In this document: one piece after another, positions 17,261-26,800 of the stretch
How the letters are laid out: every line of letters begins with the position of its first letter
Numbering within the stretch: position 1 is the stretch's first letter
The notes under the pieces: generated by a model
Databases searched by the model: none
Seen by the model: only the letters and a program-made list of their open reading frames with translations
What the model was told of the DNA's origin: nothing
Source of the DNA: Candidatus Rhodoferax randersensis
GTDB lineage: Bacteria > Pseudomonadota > Gammaproteobacteria > Burkholderiales > Burkholderiaceae_C
Length of the DNA: 64,000 nt
Assembly (NCBI GenBank): GCA_016718155.1
Contig: JADKEH010000004.1
Coordinates: 186,001-250,000, forward strand
Direction of reading: 5' to 3'
Program-made: the position numbers and the translations under genes

Positions 17261-18528
17261 GCCATCCACGATCGCATTGGCCTGCCGATCGGCGATTGCG
17301 GATTTGCCTCAGGAAGCGACACCTTGGTGAAGGTTTGCCCAGCGCTTTGCGGACCTGCGGCGCATTGATCTTCAACCTGATCCGCTGCGGACTGACCGGC
17401 GAACGGATCGCAAATTCGCCTCAGACTGGTGTCACGAAGCAGGTAGTGCCCCAACGGCATGCCATCCGCGTGCATGGCGCTGACCACCATCGGCGTGTTG
17501 GCCGCCGCGCCACGCTGTGCCGACACCGCAATCTCACCATTGGCCAGGGCCACGTAAGTTCCGGGCGGATAAAAACTAACCGCAGTGGCCATGCCGAACC
17601 AACCCTGCCTGCGCCCCGGTAGCGCTCACCAGCACGGCTTTGGCCGCGCCGAGCGCGGACAGTCCGAGTCGGGTCGCGCGCGCCGCGATTTTGGCGACAA
17701 AACCGTCAGCGCAGCGCAGGATGCGGCGGCACTCCAGATTCCTTGAAAGCCCCAGGGTTTCATCCGCTTCATGATGCAGCCCAACCAGATCAAGCCAATC
17801 CTCGTTGGCCACGCCAAAGTCGCGTAGCATCAACGCGCCGGCCTGGGCATGGTCCCGAATCACTTGGCGTTGCGCGGTACTGGGAGGGGCACTCTGACGA
17901 GCCAGTTTGTCCTGCTCTTTGGCCATGCCAATGTTCATAGTCAAAGCCGACAGGACCAGCACCGGGCGCACAAAATCAGGCACCTGCAGCCGACGTGCGG
18001 TCAATTCACACAATACGGCTGCCAATAACGCGTGGGTGGCGCTGTAGCCAAGAGACACCTCGCTCAATGCCTGAAACAGGGTAAACAGGCTGTCGTCCGT
18101 ATCCGCATCCAACAATTGCATGGCGCGGCGCGCCACCGCATCGATGCGCTCCAGCGGATGCGTGGCTGCCGCACCCTGAGACAGCACTACCGTCAGAACC
18201 TCCTGCACATCCAGCCAGTCTCCGTGAATGTCGTGGCTGGCGGCATAGTCCGCGTCGGCAATTGTGTCAGGCATGCTGGCCTTGGCAATTTTCTCACGCT
18301 CGCGCCTTCGCGCAGCAAGGTGTAGACCAGACGGTCATAACTGCGCTGCCAGGCCTTGTAGTCGGCCTCGATGGCGCAGGCCTGGTGCGCCCGCAAGGCT
18401 TCGCGGTGCTGCTCGGAGCGGATGGCCTGCCCCTTGCGCAGCAGCAGGTTGCCCTTGGAGTCCCACACGTTGACCGGCAAGGGCTTGCCAAACGCAATGC
18501 GCTCAATCGGGATCGGCACATAGATCAT
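17257..18528 (-). pseudogene. Degenerate HD-GYP-type protein with two frameshifts
   Basis: Three frames join into one protein of about 420 residues. The first runs from ATG 18528 (MIYVPIPIERIAFGKPLPVN) to LLREGAS; a shift near 18288 leads to EKIAKASMPDTIADAD...; a second near 17590 leads to SFYPPGTYVALANGE and PLGHYLLRDTSL. The N-terminal PilZ-like strand block and the YPPGTYVRLANGE tail are typical of HD-GYP proteins, but the metal-binding HD and GYP residues are absent (LSALTMNIGMAKEQ and GLHHEADETLG stand in their place). It follows radA by 13 bp on the same strand. Confidence 0.6.
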
Positions 18529-18541
18529 GTTGCAGACATCA

Positions 18542-19906
18542 CTACAGCGATCGCACCACTTCCATCGCCTGCTCCACCCGCCCCACGGCATGGATGGTCA
18601 GGCCCTCGATCGGCTTCTTGGGCGCATTGGCCATCGGCACCACGGCCACGCTAAAGCCCAGCTTGGCCGCTTCCTTCAAGCGCTCCTGGCCACGCGGCGC
18701 GGGCCGCACCTCACCCGCCAACCCAACTTCGCCGAACGCCAGAAATCCCTTGGGCAGCGGCTTGCCGCGCAAACTGGAAGTGATCGCCAGCAGCACCGCC
18801 AAATCGGCCGCCGGCTCGCTGATGCGCACGCCGCCCACGGCGTTGACAAACACATCCTGGTCCATGCAGGCCACGCCGGCATGGCGGTGCAGCACCGCCA
18901 GCAGCATCGCCAGCCGGTCCTTGTCCAAACCCACGCTCAGGCGCCGCGGACTAGGGCCGCCGCTGTCCACCAGCGCCTGGATTTCGACCAGCATCGGGCG
19001 GGTGCCTTCCAGCGTGACCATGACACAACTGCCAGGCACCGGCTCGGCATGCTGGCTCAGGAATATGGCGCTCGGGTTGGACACCCCTTTGAGCCCTTTC
19101 TCGGTCATGGCAAACACGCCAATCTCGTTGACCGCGCCAAAACGATTCTTGATGGCGCGCACCAGCCGAAAACTGCTGTGCGTATCACCTTCGAAGTACA
19201 ACACCGTATCGACCATGTGCTCCAGCACGCGCGGCCCGGCCAGCGAGCCATCTTTGGTGACATGGCCCACCAGCACCATGCTGACGCCGCTGGCCTTGGC
19301 GGCGCGCGTCAGGTGCGCCGCGCATTCGCGCACCTGCGCCACCGAGCCGGGGGCCGAGGTGAGCTGCTCGGAATAGACCGTCTGGATCGAGTCGATCACG
19401 GCGACATCGGGCTTGGTCGCCTCCAGCGTGGCCAGAATCTTGTCGAGTTGAATCTCCGCCAGCACCTTGACCTGAGAATGGCCCAGACCCAGGCGGCGCG
19501 AACGCAGGGCAATCTGCGCGCCACTCTCCTCCCCGGTTACGTACAAGGTGCTGCGCCCACTGCGCTGCAGCGAGTCCAGCGCCTGCAGCAGCAGCGTGGA
19601 CTTGCCGATGCCGGGGTCACCCCCAATCAGCACCACGCCGCCCTCGACCATGCCGCCACCCAGCACGCGGTCCAGCTCTTCATGCCCGGTTGGCGTGCGG
19701 TCCAGATCGGTCGCCTCGATATCGCCCAAGGTTGCCACGGTGGCGGTCTTGGCCAGCGAGGCAAAGCGGTTGCGCGCCGGGGCCGCGCTCTCAACCATCG
19801 ACTCGATCAGGGTGTTCCAGGCGTTGCAGTGCGGGCACTTGCCCAGCCACTTCGGGCTAACGCCACCACACTCGGAACAGCAATAGTTTGTTTTTTCCTT
19901 GGCCAT
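18542..19906 (-). CDS. radA: DNA repair protein RadA
   Basis: 454 residues. N-terminal C4 zinc finger CCSECGGVSPKWLGKCPHC (about 8-26), Walker A GGDPGIGKST, Walker B region DVAVIDSIQT, the RadA-specific KNRFG motif and a C-terminal Lon-like domain (GGVRISEPAADLAVLLAI). RadA is a RecA-related ATPase helping branch migration and recombination repair. The ATG at 19906 gives the canonical MAKEKTNYCC start; 19975 would add 23 unrelated residues. Divergent from panE, with 47 bp between the starts. Confidence 0.95.
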   Translation of the reverse strand: MAKEKTNYCCSECGGVSPKWLGKCPHCNAWNTLIESMVESAAPARNRFASLAKTATVATLGDIEATDLDRTPTGHEELDRVLGGGMVEGGVVLIGGDPGIGKSTLLLQALDSLQRSGRSTLYVTGEESGAQIALRSRRLGLGHSQVKVLAEIQLDKILATLEATKPDVAVIDSIQTVYSEQLTSAPGSVAQVRECAAHLTRAAKASGVSMVLVGHVTKDGSLAGPRVLEHMVDTVLYFEGDTHSSFRLVRAIKNRFGAVNEIGVFAMTEKGLKGVSNPSAIFLSQHAEPVPGSCVMVTLEGTRPMLVEIQALVDSGGPSPRRLSVGLDKDRLAMLLAVLHRHAGVACMDQDVFVNAVGGVRISEPAADLAVLLAITSSLRGKPLPKGFLAFGEVGLAGEVRPAPRGQERLKEAAKLGFSVAVVPMANAPKKPIEGLTIHAVGRVEQAMEVVRSL

Positions 19907-19953
19907 GCGACGAATAATACGGGGACAGCGGGTTCTATTGACTGGAGGCATCG

Positions 19954-20947
19954 ATGATTGAACAAGTATTCCCACGCGTATGCATCTACGGCGCTGGCGC
20001 CATTGGCGGCTGGATCGGCGCGCGGCTGGCCGCTGCGGGCTGCCGCGTCAGCATGGTGGCCCGCGGCGCCACGCTCGATGCCTTGAGGCAGCATGGCTTG
20101 CGCACGCAGCATGGCCACGTGGAGGCCACCGTGACGGTGCAGGCCAGCGCCGACCCTGCCGAGTTGGGCGTGCAAGACCTGGTGGTGATTGCCGTCAAGG
20201 CGCCCGCCTTGCTGGACGTGGCGCGGCACGTCGGTCCACTGATCGGCCCGCACACGGTGGTGCTGACAGCCATGAACGGCGTGCCCTGGTGGTTTCTGCA
20301 GGGCTTTGGCGGCCGCTTTGAAGGGGCGCGCCTGGACGCGGTCGACGCCAGCGGCGAGATCGGGGCAGCCTTGCCCGCCAGCCGCATCATTGGCTGCGTG
20401 GTACATGCCAGTTGCTCGCTCAAATTGCCGGGCTATGTGCACCACCACTTCGGCAACAAGCTGATCATCGGCGCGCCGTCGGGCGTCCAGACCGAGCGCG
20501 CTGTGCCAGCTCGCCGCGCTGTTGAGCCGTGCCGGTTTCGAGACGGTCGTCGCCGAGCAGATTCAGCGCGACATCTGGTACAAGTTGTGGGGCAACATGA
20601 CCATGAACCCGATCAGCGCCCTGACTGGCGCCACCACCGATCTGATTCTGGGTGACGATCTGGTGCGTGCCTTCGTGTCCCGCGTCATGCTGGAGGCCAA
20701 GGAGATCGGTGCGCGACTGGGGATTGCGATTGACCAGCAGCCCGAAGACCGTCACGCCGTCACGCTCAAGCTCGGCGCCTTCAAGACTTCGATGCTGCAG
20801 GACGTCGAGGCAGGCAAGGCAGTGGAGTTGGACGCCCTGGTGACCGTGGTGAGGGAGTTGGGCGCCTTGACCGGCGTGCCGACCCCCAACACCGATGCCC
20901 TGCTTGGCCTGGCACGGTTGCAGGCGCAATCGCGCGGCCTGTATTGA
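19954..20947 (+). pseudogene. panE: 2-dehydropantoate 2-reductase, frameshifted at about 20498
   Basis: N-terminal Rossmann motif VCIYGAGAIGGWIGARLA (about 9-26) and VIAVKAPALLDV are in the first frame. After GAPSGVQTER the sequence must move to the next frame to read LCQLAALLSRAGFETVV and the C-terminal domain WYKLWGNMTMNPISALTG...GVPTPNTDALLGLARL to the stop at 20947. The shift fits loss of two bases in a CGCGCG repeat near 20498. Together the parts make about 331 residues, the family's normal size. PanE reduces ketopantoate with NADPH in pantothenate synthesis; some homologues of this group act on other 2-oxoacids. Confidence 0.8.
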
Positions 20948-21023
20948 GGTGTTGCCACGCCCAGTGCACACCTGCGCTGCGCGCCGCGTGGCTTGCACGC
21001 GTGGCATGCCCGGAGTTCAAGCC

Positions 21024-21071
21024 TGATACATCTGATACAAAGCACCGCCGCCGCAATACACCGCTGATACA
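21024..21071 (+). promoter_or_regulatory. GATACA composite operator R1 (upstream of receiver gene 21162)
   Basis: Heptamers TGATACA (21024), TGATACA (21033), CAATACA (21054) and TGATACA (21065), with steps of 9, 21 and 11 bp. The same 48-bp arrangement aligns without gaps at three other sites in this region (21534, 23421 minus and 28560 minus). The last box ends 90 bp before the ATG of the receiver gene. Probably the binding site of a shared activator; identity of the regulator inferred only. Confidence 0.6.
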
Positions 21072-21161
21072 CAGGGGGCACACACTCGCACCCTGCGCAC
21101 CGCTGTGCGGGCAAAGAACTACAGCGGCGTTGGAACCAAAAAGCATACCGGGGCCCAAAAC

Positions 21162-21536
21162 ATGGTCCGAGTCTTGATCGTTGATGACGAGCCGACCATT
21201 TTGAGCACGGTCGCGGCCATGCTCCGGATGGAGAACTACGCGGTGTCCACCGCCTGCGATGGCCAGGAGGGGCTTGACCGCGCCCGCATCTGCCAGCCGG
21301 ACCTGATCATCACCGACTTCAACATGCCCAAATTGAATGGTCTGGAACTGCTCAGCGCGGTGCGTCGGGAGCCCGCCATGGCGGCGGTGCCGGTCCTGAT
21401 GTTGTCAGGCAACAAGGTGGACGCCCATTCAGCCCACCAGGGCAGACCCGAGGCCTATGACTTCCTGGCCAAACCGTTCACCCGTGCGCAATTGCTCGGC
21501 ATGATGCAGTCCCTGCTGACCCCGGCACACCCCTGA
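21162..21536 (+). CDS. Stand-alone CheY-like response regulator
   Basis: 124 residues consisting of a receiver only: VLIVDDEPTI, phospho-acceptor D52 in LIITDFNMPKLNG, and the lysine in DFLAKPFTRAQL. It has no output domain, so it probably passes phosphate to the Hpt protein (21905-22249) or interacts with a protein target. The ATG at 21162 starts the domain; 21105 would add 19 unrelated residues. Operator R1 lies upstream. Part of a phosphorelay island with the kinase at 23837-27178. Confidence 0.85.
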   Translation: MVRVLIVDDEPTILSTVAAMLRMENYAVSTACDGQEGLDRARICQPDLIITDFNMPKLNGLELLSAVRREPAMAAVPVLMLSGNKVDAHSAHQGRPEAYDFLAKPFTRAQLLGMMQSLLTPAHP

Positions 21537-21581
21537 TACAAACGATACAGAGCATCCGGCGTTTGATACAGACCTGAAACG
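21534..21581 (+). promoter_or_regulatory. GATACA composite operator R2 (upstream of small membrane protein 21669)
   Basis: Boxes TGATACA (21534), CGATACA (21543), TGATACA (21564) and TGAAACG (21575), with the same 9/21/11-bp steps as R1. The first box overlaps the stop of the receiver gene. The last box ends 87 bp before the ATG at 21669. Confidence 0.6.
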
Positions 21582-21668
21582 CCCGTTCGCCAGAATCGCA
21601 GCCATTGCATACGAGAACAGACGCCCTGACGTCGGCGCGCGCGATTCACCTATCTGGGAGATCACACC

Positions 21669-21878
21669 ATGTACCTGCTTGCCAACCTTGTTACCTTCGT
21701 GTTTCTGGTCTTGCTGATTCTGGCCATCGCCAGCGCCAGCGCACGCCCACCAACTGCCCATGTGATCAACGCCGGGGCATTGGCCATGCCGTCCACAGCG
21801 CGGGCGATCGACCCGCAACTGACTCACGAGGCGGGCGGCTCAGCGCAGGGCCTCGCCCACTCGGCAGACTGGCGCTGA
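21669..21878 (+). CDS. Small single-pass membrane protein
   Basis: 69 residues. One strong transmembrane helix (YLLANLVTFVFLVLLILAI, about 2-20) is followed by a 45-residue Ala/Thr/His-rich tail with no known domain. A GGGAG ribosome-binding site precedes the ATG, and operator R2 lies 87 bp upstream, which supports a real gene. Could be a small regulator of the island's kinase or an envelope peptide; no function can be assigned. Confidence 0.6.
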   Translation: MYLLANLVTFVFLVLLILAIASASARPPTAHVINAGALAMPSTARAIDPQLTHEAGGSAQGLAHSADWR

Positions 21879-21904
21879 CCCGGCAACGCCCACCTGGCGC
21901 CGCT

Positions 21905-22249
21905 TCAAAGCGCCGCCAGCACCGCGCGCAAGGATTGCCATTGCACCGCCAACGCCCGCGCAGCCGCTTCGCTGGCGGCCGCATCGCCCGACTTGGCGGC
22001 CTGCTCCAGCACGCGCGCGGCCTGCCCCATGGCCAGGGCGCCGCTTTGGTCACAGGCCCCCTTGATCTTGTGCGCCAACAGGCTGGCGGCCACCAAATCG
22101 CCTTGCATCATGGCGTCCTGGATGGCAGCCAAACCCGCGTGGGTACTGGCTGCAAAAGTCTGCAGCACCGCCGCCATCACCGCCGTGTCGCCGTTGAACA
22201 TATCACCCAGCACAGCGGGATCAAACACGGCGGGCGGGATTGGAGGCAT
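21905..22249 (-). CDS. Hpt-domain histidine phosphotransfer protein
   Basis: 114 residues forming a single Hpt four-helix bundle; the phospho-histidine is H60 in SLLAHKIKGACDQSGA. Hpt proteins shuttle phosphate between receivers. Here it sits between a receiver (21162) and an OmpR-type regulator (22373) and is convergent with the small membrane protein gene. The expected chain is kinase 23837 -> receiver -> this Hpt -> OmpR regulator; the order is inferred from domain logic alone. Confidence 0.85.
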   Translation of the reverse strand: MPPIPPAVFDPAVLGDMFNGDTAVMAAVLQTFAASTHAGLAAIQDAMMQGDLVAASLLAHKIKGACDQSGALAMGQAARVLEQAAKSGDAAASEAAARALAVQWQSLRAVLAAL

Positions 22250-22372
22250 GGTGACGCAAGCAGGGGACGACAGGTTTTTCAGTGTAGCCCGCAGCGCGGC
22301 GCCTGGAACGCAAACCGGCTGATTTCAGCGCGATAATTGAAGCCGCCCGGCCTATTGGCCTACAACACACCC

Positions 22373-23107
22373 ATGACCTCTGAGACACCCTACCTGCTGG
22401 TGGTGGAAGACGAAGCCACTCAGCGCCAGATCTTGACCGAGTACCTGTCGCGCCAGGGCCTGCGCCTGGCGGCGGTTCCGAATGGCACGCTGATGCGCGA
22501 AGCCATACTGGCCGAGCTGCCGCAATTGGTGTTGCTCGACGTCGGCCTGCCCGGCGAGGACGGCTTTGTCCTGGCGCGCTGGCTGCGCGAGCGTCACCCG
22601 CAATTGGGCATCATCATGGTTACTGGGGCGACCGATTCGGTTGATCGCATCGTGGGGCTTGAAACGGGGGCCGACGACTACGTCACCAAACCCTATGATC
22701 CGCGTGAGCTGCTGGCACGCATCAAGAGTGTGCTGCGCCGGGTGCAGACCCAGGCTCGCAGTCCGGCTGCACCAAACGACACCGAGGCCGAGCCAGCACC
22801 CGTGCAGCTTGGCCGCTGCAGCTTCGACCGGCAGCGCCGGGTCCTGCTTGCTGCCGACGGCACGCCGCAACCCCTGACGGCCACTGAGTTTGACCTGCTC
22901 GACCTGTTCTGCCAGCACCCCAACCGGCCACTGACGCGCGAATGGCTGCTGGAGACCACCAGTCAGCGCGACTACGACGGCTGCGACCGCAGCATCGACC
23001 TGCGCATCACCCGGCTGCGCCGCAAGATCGAACTTGACCCCGACAAGCCGCAAACCCTGCGCACCGTGCGGGGCGTGGGCTACATGTTGGCGCTGGACCG
23101 CAACTGA
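22373..23107 (+). CDS. OmpR-family response regulator (TorR/ArcA-like)
   Basis: 244 residues. Receiver with VVEDEATQ, D56 in VLLDVGLPGEDG and DYVTKPYDPREL; a linker of about 20 residues; then the winged-helix domain with FDRQRRVLLA, LTATEFDLLDLF and SIDLRITRLRRKIE ending LRTVRGVGYML. The TSQRDYDGCDRSIDLRI stretch resembles TorR/ArcA. ATG at 22373; the frame is open to 22337. The only DNA-binding regulator of the island, so the leading candidate to bind the GATACA operators. Confidence 0.9.
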   Translation: MTSETPYLLVVEDEATQRQILTEYLSRQGLRLAAVPNGTLMREAILAELPQLVLLDVGLPGEDGFVLARWLRERHPQLGIIMVTGATDSVDRIVGLETGADDYVTKPYDPRELLARIKSVLRRVQTQARSPAAPNDTEAEPAPVQLGRCSFDRQRRVLLAADGTPQPLTATEFDLLDLFCQHPNRPLTREWLLETTSQRDYDGCDRSIDLRITRLRRKIELDPDKPQTLRTVRGVGYMLALDRN

Positions 23108-23111
23108 TCCA

Positions 23112-23258
23112 TCAAACGGTCAGCCAGACCTGGCCGAACATGTCCACGATGGACACCTGCGCGCGGTGCGCGACAAAGTCTACGCACTCGGACAAGAATT
23201 CTGACGCAAACAAATGGTTGCCGCCGTTCAGCGGGAATACATAAAAAGCACTGTCCAT
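23112..23258 (-). CDS. 48-residue small protein under a GATACA operator
   Basis: A short ORF with a strong ribosome-binding site (AGGAG 8 bp before the ATG). It encodes MDSAFYVFPLNGGNHLFASE, FLSECVDFVAHRAQ and VSIVDMFGQVWLTV: a beta-alpha-beta-like miniature with no signal peptide or transmembrane helix. Operator R3 lies 115 bp upstream in the same orientation. It is the distal gene after the kinase 23837 and receiver 23437 on the minus strand and ends 4 bp from the stop of the convergent OmpR-type gene. Unknown family. Confidence 0.55.
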   Translation of the reverse strand: MDSAFYVFPLNGGNHLFASEFLSECVDFVAHRAQVSIVDMFGQVWLTV

Positions 23259-23373
23259 GATGAGCTACTCCTGATTCGATATTGGCTGAGCCGGGCCTTG
23301 CGAAAGCTGGGAACCGGCTTGGGCGCCGGTTGCGCCCGGTCCCTCTTGGGATGACATCAGTGTGCAAGTTGTC

Positions 23374-23421
23374 TGTATCAGCGCAATGTCGCCGCGCCCA
23401 GGCTGTGTATCGCTTGTATCG
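23374..23421 (-). promoter_or_regulatory. GATACA composite operator R3 (upstream of the 48-residue gene)
   Basis: On the minus strand: CGATACA (from 23421), CGATACA (23412), CGACATT (23391) and TGATACA (23380), with the same 9/21/11-bp steps as R1, R2 and R4. Located between the receiver gene 23437 and the small gene starting at 23258, with 115 bp from the last box to the ATG. Confidence 0.6.
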
Positions 23422-23436
23422 CGCGCCCAAAGCGGA

Positions 23437-23805
23437 TCAATGCTGCGGCAACAGCGCCCGCAGGGCAGCAAGCAGCTGCTCCCGGGTGAAAGGCTTGCCC
23501 AGGCGGGCATGCCCTTGTGCCAGCGCCTGCGCCAACGCAGGGTCGTCGTCACCCTGGCCCGTGAGCAGCAGCACCCGCACCGCCACCAGCGCCGGGTTGG
23601 CGCGAATCGCGCGCAGCAGGGACAGGCCATCAAGGCCGGGCATCTGAATGTCCGAGATCAACAGCTCTGGCGGGCGCTGCAGAACCTGCTGCAGTGCGGC
23701 CTGCCCATCGGCCGCCGTCTCGACCTCGTAGCCTTCAAACCTGAGCAAGGTCGAGACCACGTGAAGGATGGTGGCGTCGTCGTCGGCAATCAAGATGCGC
23801 GTCAT
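23437..23805 (-). CDS. Stand-alone CheY-like response regulator
   Basis: 122 residues, receiver only: ILIADDDATI, D52 in LLISDIQMPGLDG, and K in ARLGKPFTREQL. It follows the large kinase gene by 31 bp on the same strand and is probably co-transcribed with it, making it the likely first phosphate acceptor. No output domain. Distinct in sequence from the receiver at 21162, although both have the KPFTRxQLL ending. Confidence 0.88.
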   Translation of the reverse strand: MTRILIADDDATILHVVSTLLRFEGYEVETAADGQAALQQVLQRPPELLISDIQMPGLDGLSLLRAIRANPALVAVRVLLLTGQGDDDPALAQALAQGHARLGKPFTREQLLAALRALLPQH

Positions 23806-23836
23806 GGAGCTTGTCTTCTGGTGGGTCGGCGCTCAG

Positions 23837-26800
23837 TCAGGCCGGTGGGGTCAACTCGGCCGTGGCCGCGCCCAGGCGCGGCAGCACCACCGTGAACACG
23901 CTGCCTTGGCCCGGCTGACTGGCCACGCTGATGCGCCCGCCGTGCAGGTTCACCGATCGCTTGACGATAGCCAGGCCCAGCCCGGTGCCAGAGATGTTGC
24001 CCACGTTGGCGGCCCGGTGGAAACTCTCGAACAGGCGCGGCAGATCGTCCTGCGGGATACCGATGCCCGAGTCGGTGACGGTCAAGGTGAACTCCTGCTC
24101 GGCACAATCGACGTCAAGCCGCACCACACTCCCTTGTGGCGAGTACTTGACGGCATTGGAGAGCAGGTTGCCGAAAATGTGGCGCATCAGCGCGTCGTCG
24201 AACAGGGCCTCGCAAGCCAGGCCGCGCACCGCCAGCCGCACATCCGCCGCGGGCGCGCCCGCGCTGGTCAGCTCGCGTTGCAAGGCGTCCACGATTTGCC
24301 GGCAAATCTTGTCAATCGAGCCAGGCTCGGGTTGGAACTTGGCCCGCTCGGCGTCGTCCTTGCCGATGACCAGCACGTCTTCAAGCATGCGGGTCATGCG
24401 CCGGACCGCCACGGACACCGTCTCAAACAGTTCCTCGCGCTCGGCCTCGGGCAATCGGTCGGCGTAAAGCCGCAGCAGTTCCGTGGATGACAGAATGGTC
24501 GCCAGCGGCGTGCGAAATTCGTGCGAGGCCATCGACACGAAGCGCGACTTGAGCTGGTTGAGCTCGCGCTGTTTCTCCAGCGACGCGCGAATGTCCTCCT
24601 CGGCCCGCTTGCGCTGGGTGATGTCGCGGATGAAGGCGCAAAACTCGTAGCGGTCGACTTCGTCGAGTTGCACACGCGTGATCGCCAGCTCAATGGGAAA
24701 CTCGTGCCCGTTGCGATGCAGCGCCGAGATCTCGATGCGCCGGTCAATCAAGGTCGAGTGACCGCTGGCCAGGTAGCGTGCCATGCCCGCAACATGGGCG
24801 CGCCGGAACTGCTGCGGGATGATGGTGGTCTGTAGCGTCAGCCCCAGCGCCTCCTGGGCCGACCAGCCAAAAAGAATCTGCGCCTGCGCATTCCAGCCCA
24901 CGATGACGCCGCTGGCATCGACGCGCACCACGGCATCCAGCGCGGTGTCCACGATCGCCTGCAGTTTGCGCTGGCTCAGCGCCAGCTTGGCCACCGTCTC
25001 GCGCATCTCCTGCGTGCGCTGCGCGATGCGCGTCTCCAGCTCGGTATTGAGTTCGTGCAGGTCCTGCGCGATGCGCTGGCGCTCGGCAAAGTCCAGCACC
25101 AACCGCGCCTGGGTCTGGCGCAGGTCCTGCAACGCCAGGTCGGCACGCCGCTGTGCCGCCTCAGCCGCGCCATAAGCCAGGGCATTGTCCAGCGCAATGG
25201 CGCCGTAGGCACACAAGGTGACGAAGATGGAGCGCTCGCGCTCTGCGTAGGCATGCTGGCGCGGCGACTGAATCGTCATCACACCCAGCAATCGCTCGCC
25301 CACCATCAGCGGGGCGTACAGCAAACTCAGTGTGGCCAGCGTGCCCGCAATGCGGTTGGGCTCGTCCGCACCGGCGGGCAAGTTGATCACGATCTCGGTG
25401 CGTTCACGGGCGCACCGCGCGCACTTGGAAATCGCGCTGTTCAATGCAATCGGGCTGACCGTCAACGGCACGCCCGCTTCGATAAAGAAGACCGGCTCCA
25501 ACTGGGTTTGACTCACGTCGAGCAGATAGACCGCAAAGGCAGTGGCGTCAAGCAGCTCGTGCACGTGGCGGTACAGCGCCTCGAAGACCGCCTTGGTCTC
25601 CCGGCTGGAGGTGATCTCTCGGCCAATGGTGCCCAGTGTCTCCAGTGTGGCCGCGGTCTCGCGCAAGGTGGCACTGAGTTGCTGATGGTGCTGAGTCTCG
25701 GCCCGTGCCTGCTCCACTTCTTGGCGTATCTGCAGCGCCAGCGCGCGCTTTTGTGCCGCCAGGCTGCGCGTCTGGTTGCGTGCCTGGGCCGCCAGCTTGG
25801 CATGCTCAAAGGCGGCGCGGAAGTCTCCACCATCGGCATGGGCCGACGCGAGCTGATCCAGAAAATCAGGTGAGAGCTGATAGCCCTCCATGGTGGCCGC
25901 CACCACACGCGCCTGGTGCAGGTAGTGCAGGCTGGCGCTTGACGCGCCCATGGCTTCAGGCGACGGCAGGATTTGCCGCTGATGGGTCTGCGCCAGAATA
26001 CACAGCGCCTGCATCTGCCCTTCGGCATGACCCTGCTCGCGTGCCAGAGTCAGTGCCGCCTGCGCACGTTCGCGCGCTTGCGCAAGACGGTCAAGTTGCC
26101 GCAGCGCGTTGGCCTGGCCGCACCAAATCTTGATCAACAAGTCGGGCTCGCGGCGCACAGCCACGTGTACTTCGAGTTGCTGGAACGAGGTCAAGGCACC
26201 CAGCGAGTCACCCTCATCGAGCGCCAGTTGTGCCATATTGCTGCAGGCCTGCTCGTAATTGCGCGAGCCGGTCTGCGTGGCCATCAGGGTCATGGCCTCG
26301 CGCAGATGGGCACGCGACTCGCCATAACGCGCCAGCAGGCGCAGCACATCGCCCATTTGCACCAGGCAAAAGCCAATGCTGGCGGGCCAACCGGTGCCGC
26401 GCGCCAGGTCCAGGGCGACGCCGCTCCACTGCATGGCTGCGTCCAGGTCCCCCAGCGTGGCAAACGATTCTGCCGCATTGATCACCGACACCAGCGCCTG
26501 GCGCGTCTGGCCACTGGCCAGCGCCTCGTGGTAGGCCTGCAGGTCGTGCTTGATGGCGGCACCAGGATCGTTGGTCAGACCGGCAACGTTGGCCCAGGCC
26601 GCTTGCACCCAGGTGGCCACACCGGGCGGGCGCGCTGCGTCGGCGGCAAACACCTCGCGCAACTGCAGGGCCGTGGCAGCCGGATCGCGAAAGGAGGCAT
26701 TAACGAATTGGCGCGCCAGGACCGCCTGCATGCGCTGGTTGTCAGCGCCCTGTCGGTACTGCACCAAAGCGGCGTGTAGCCCGTGCTCGACTTGCTCACC

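Noticed and set aside
18527..19957. Plus-strand frame opposite radA
   Set aside because: radA has all family motifs; the opposite frame is compositionally biased and starts nowhere plausible.
21024..21071. GATACA boxes as a FliA (sigma-28) promoter
   Set aside because: The FliA -10 is GCCGATAA with a -35 of TAAA; the repeated heptamer with 9/21/11 steps does not fit.
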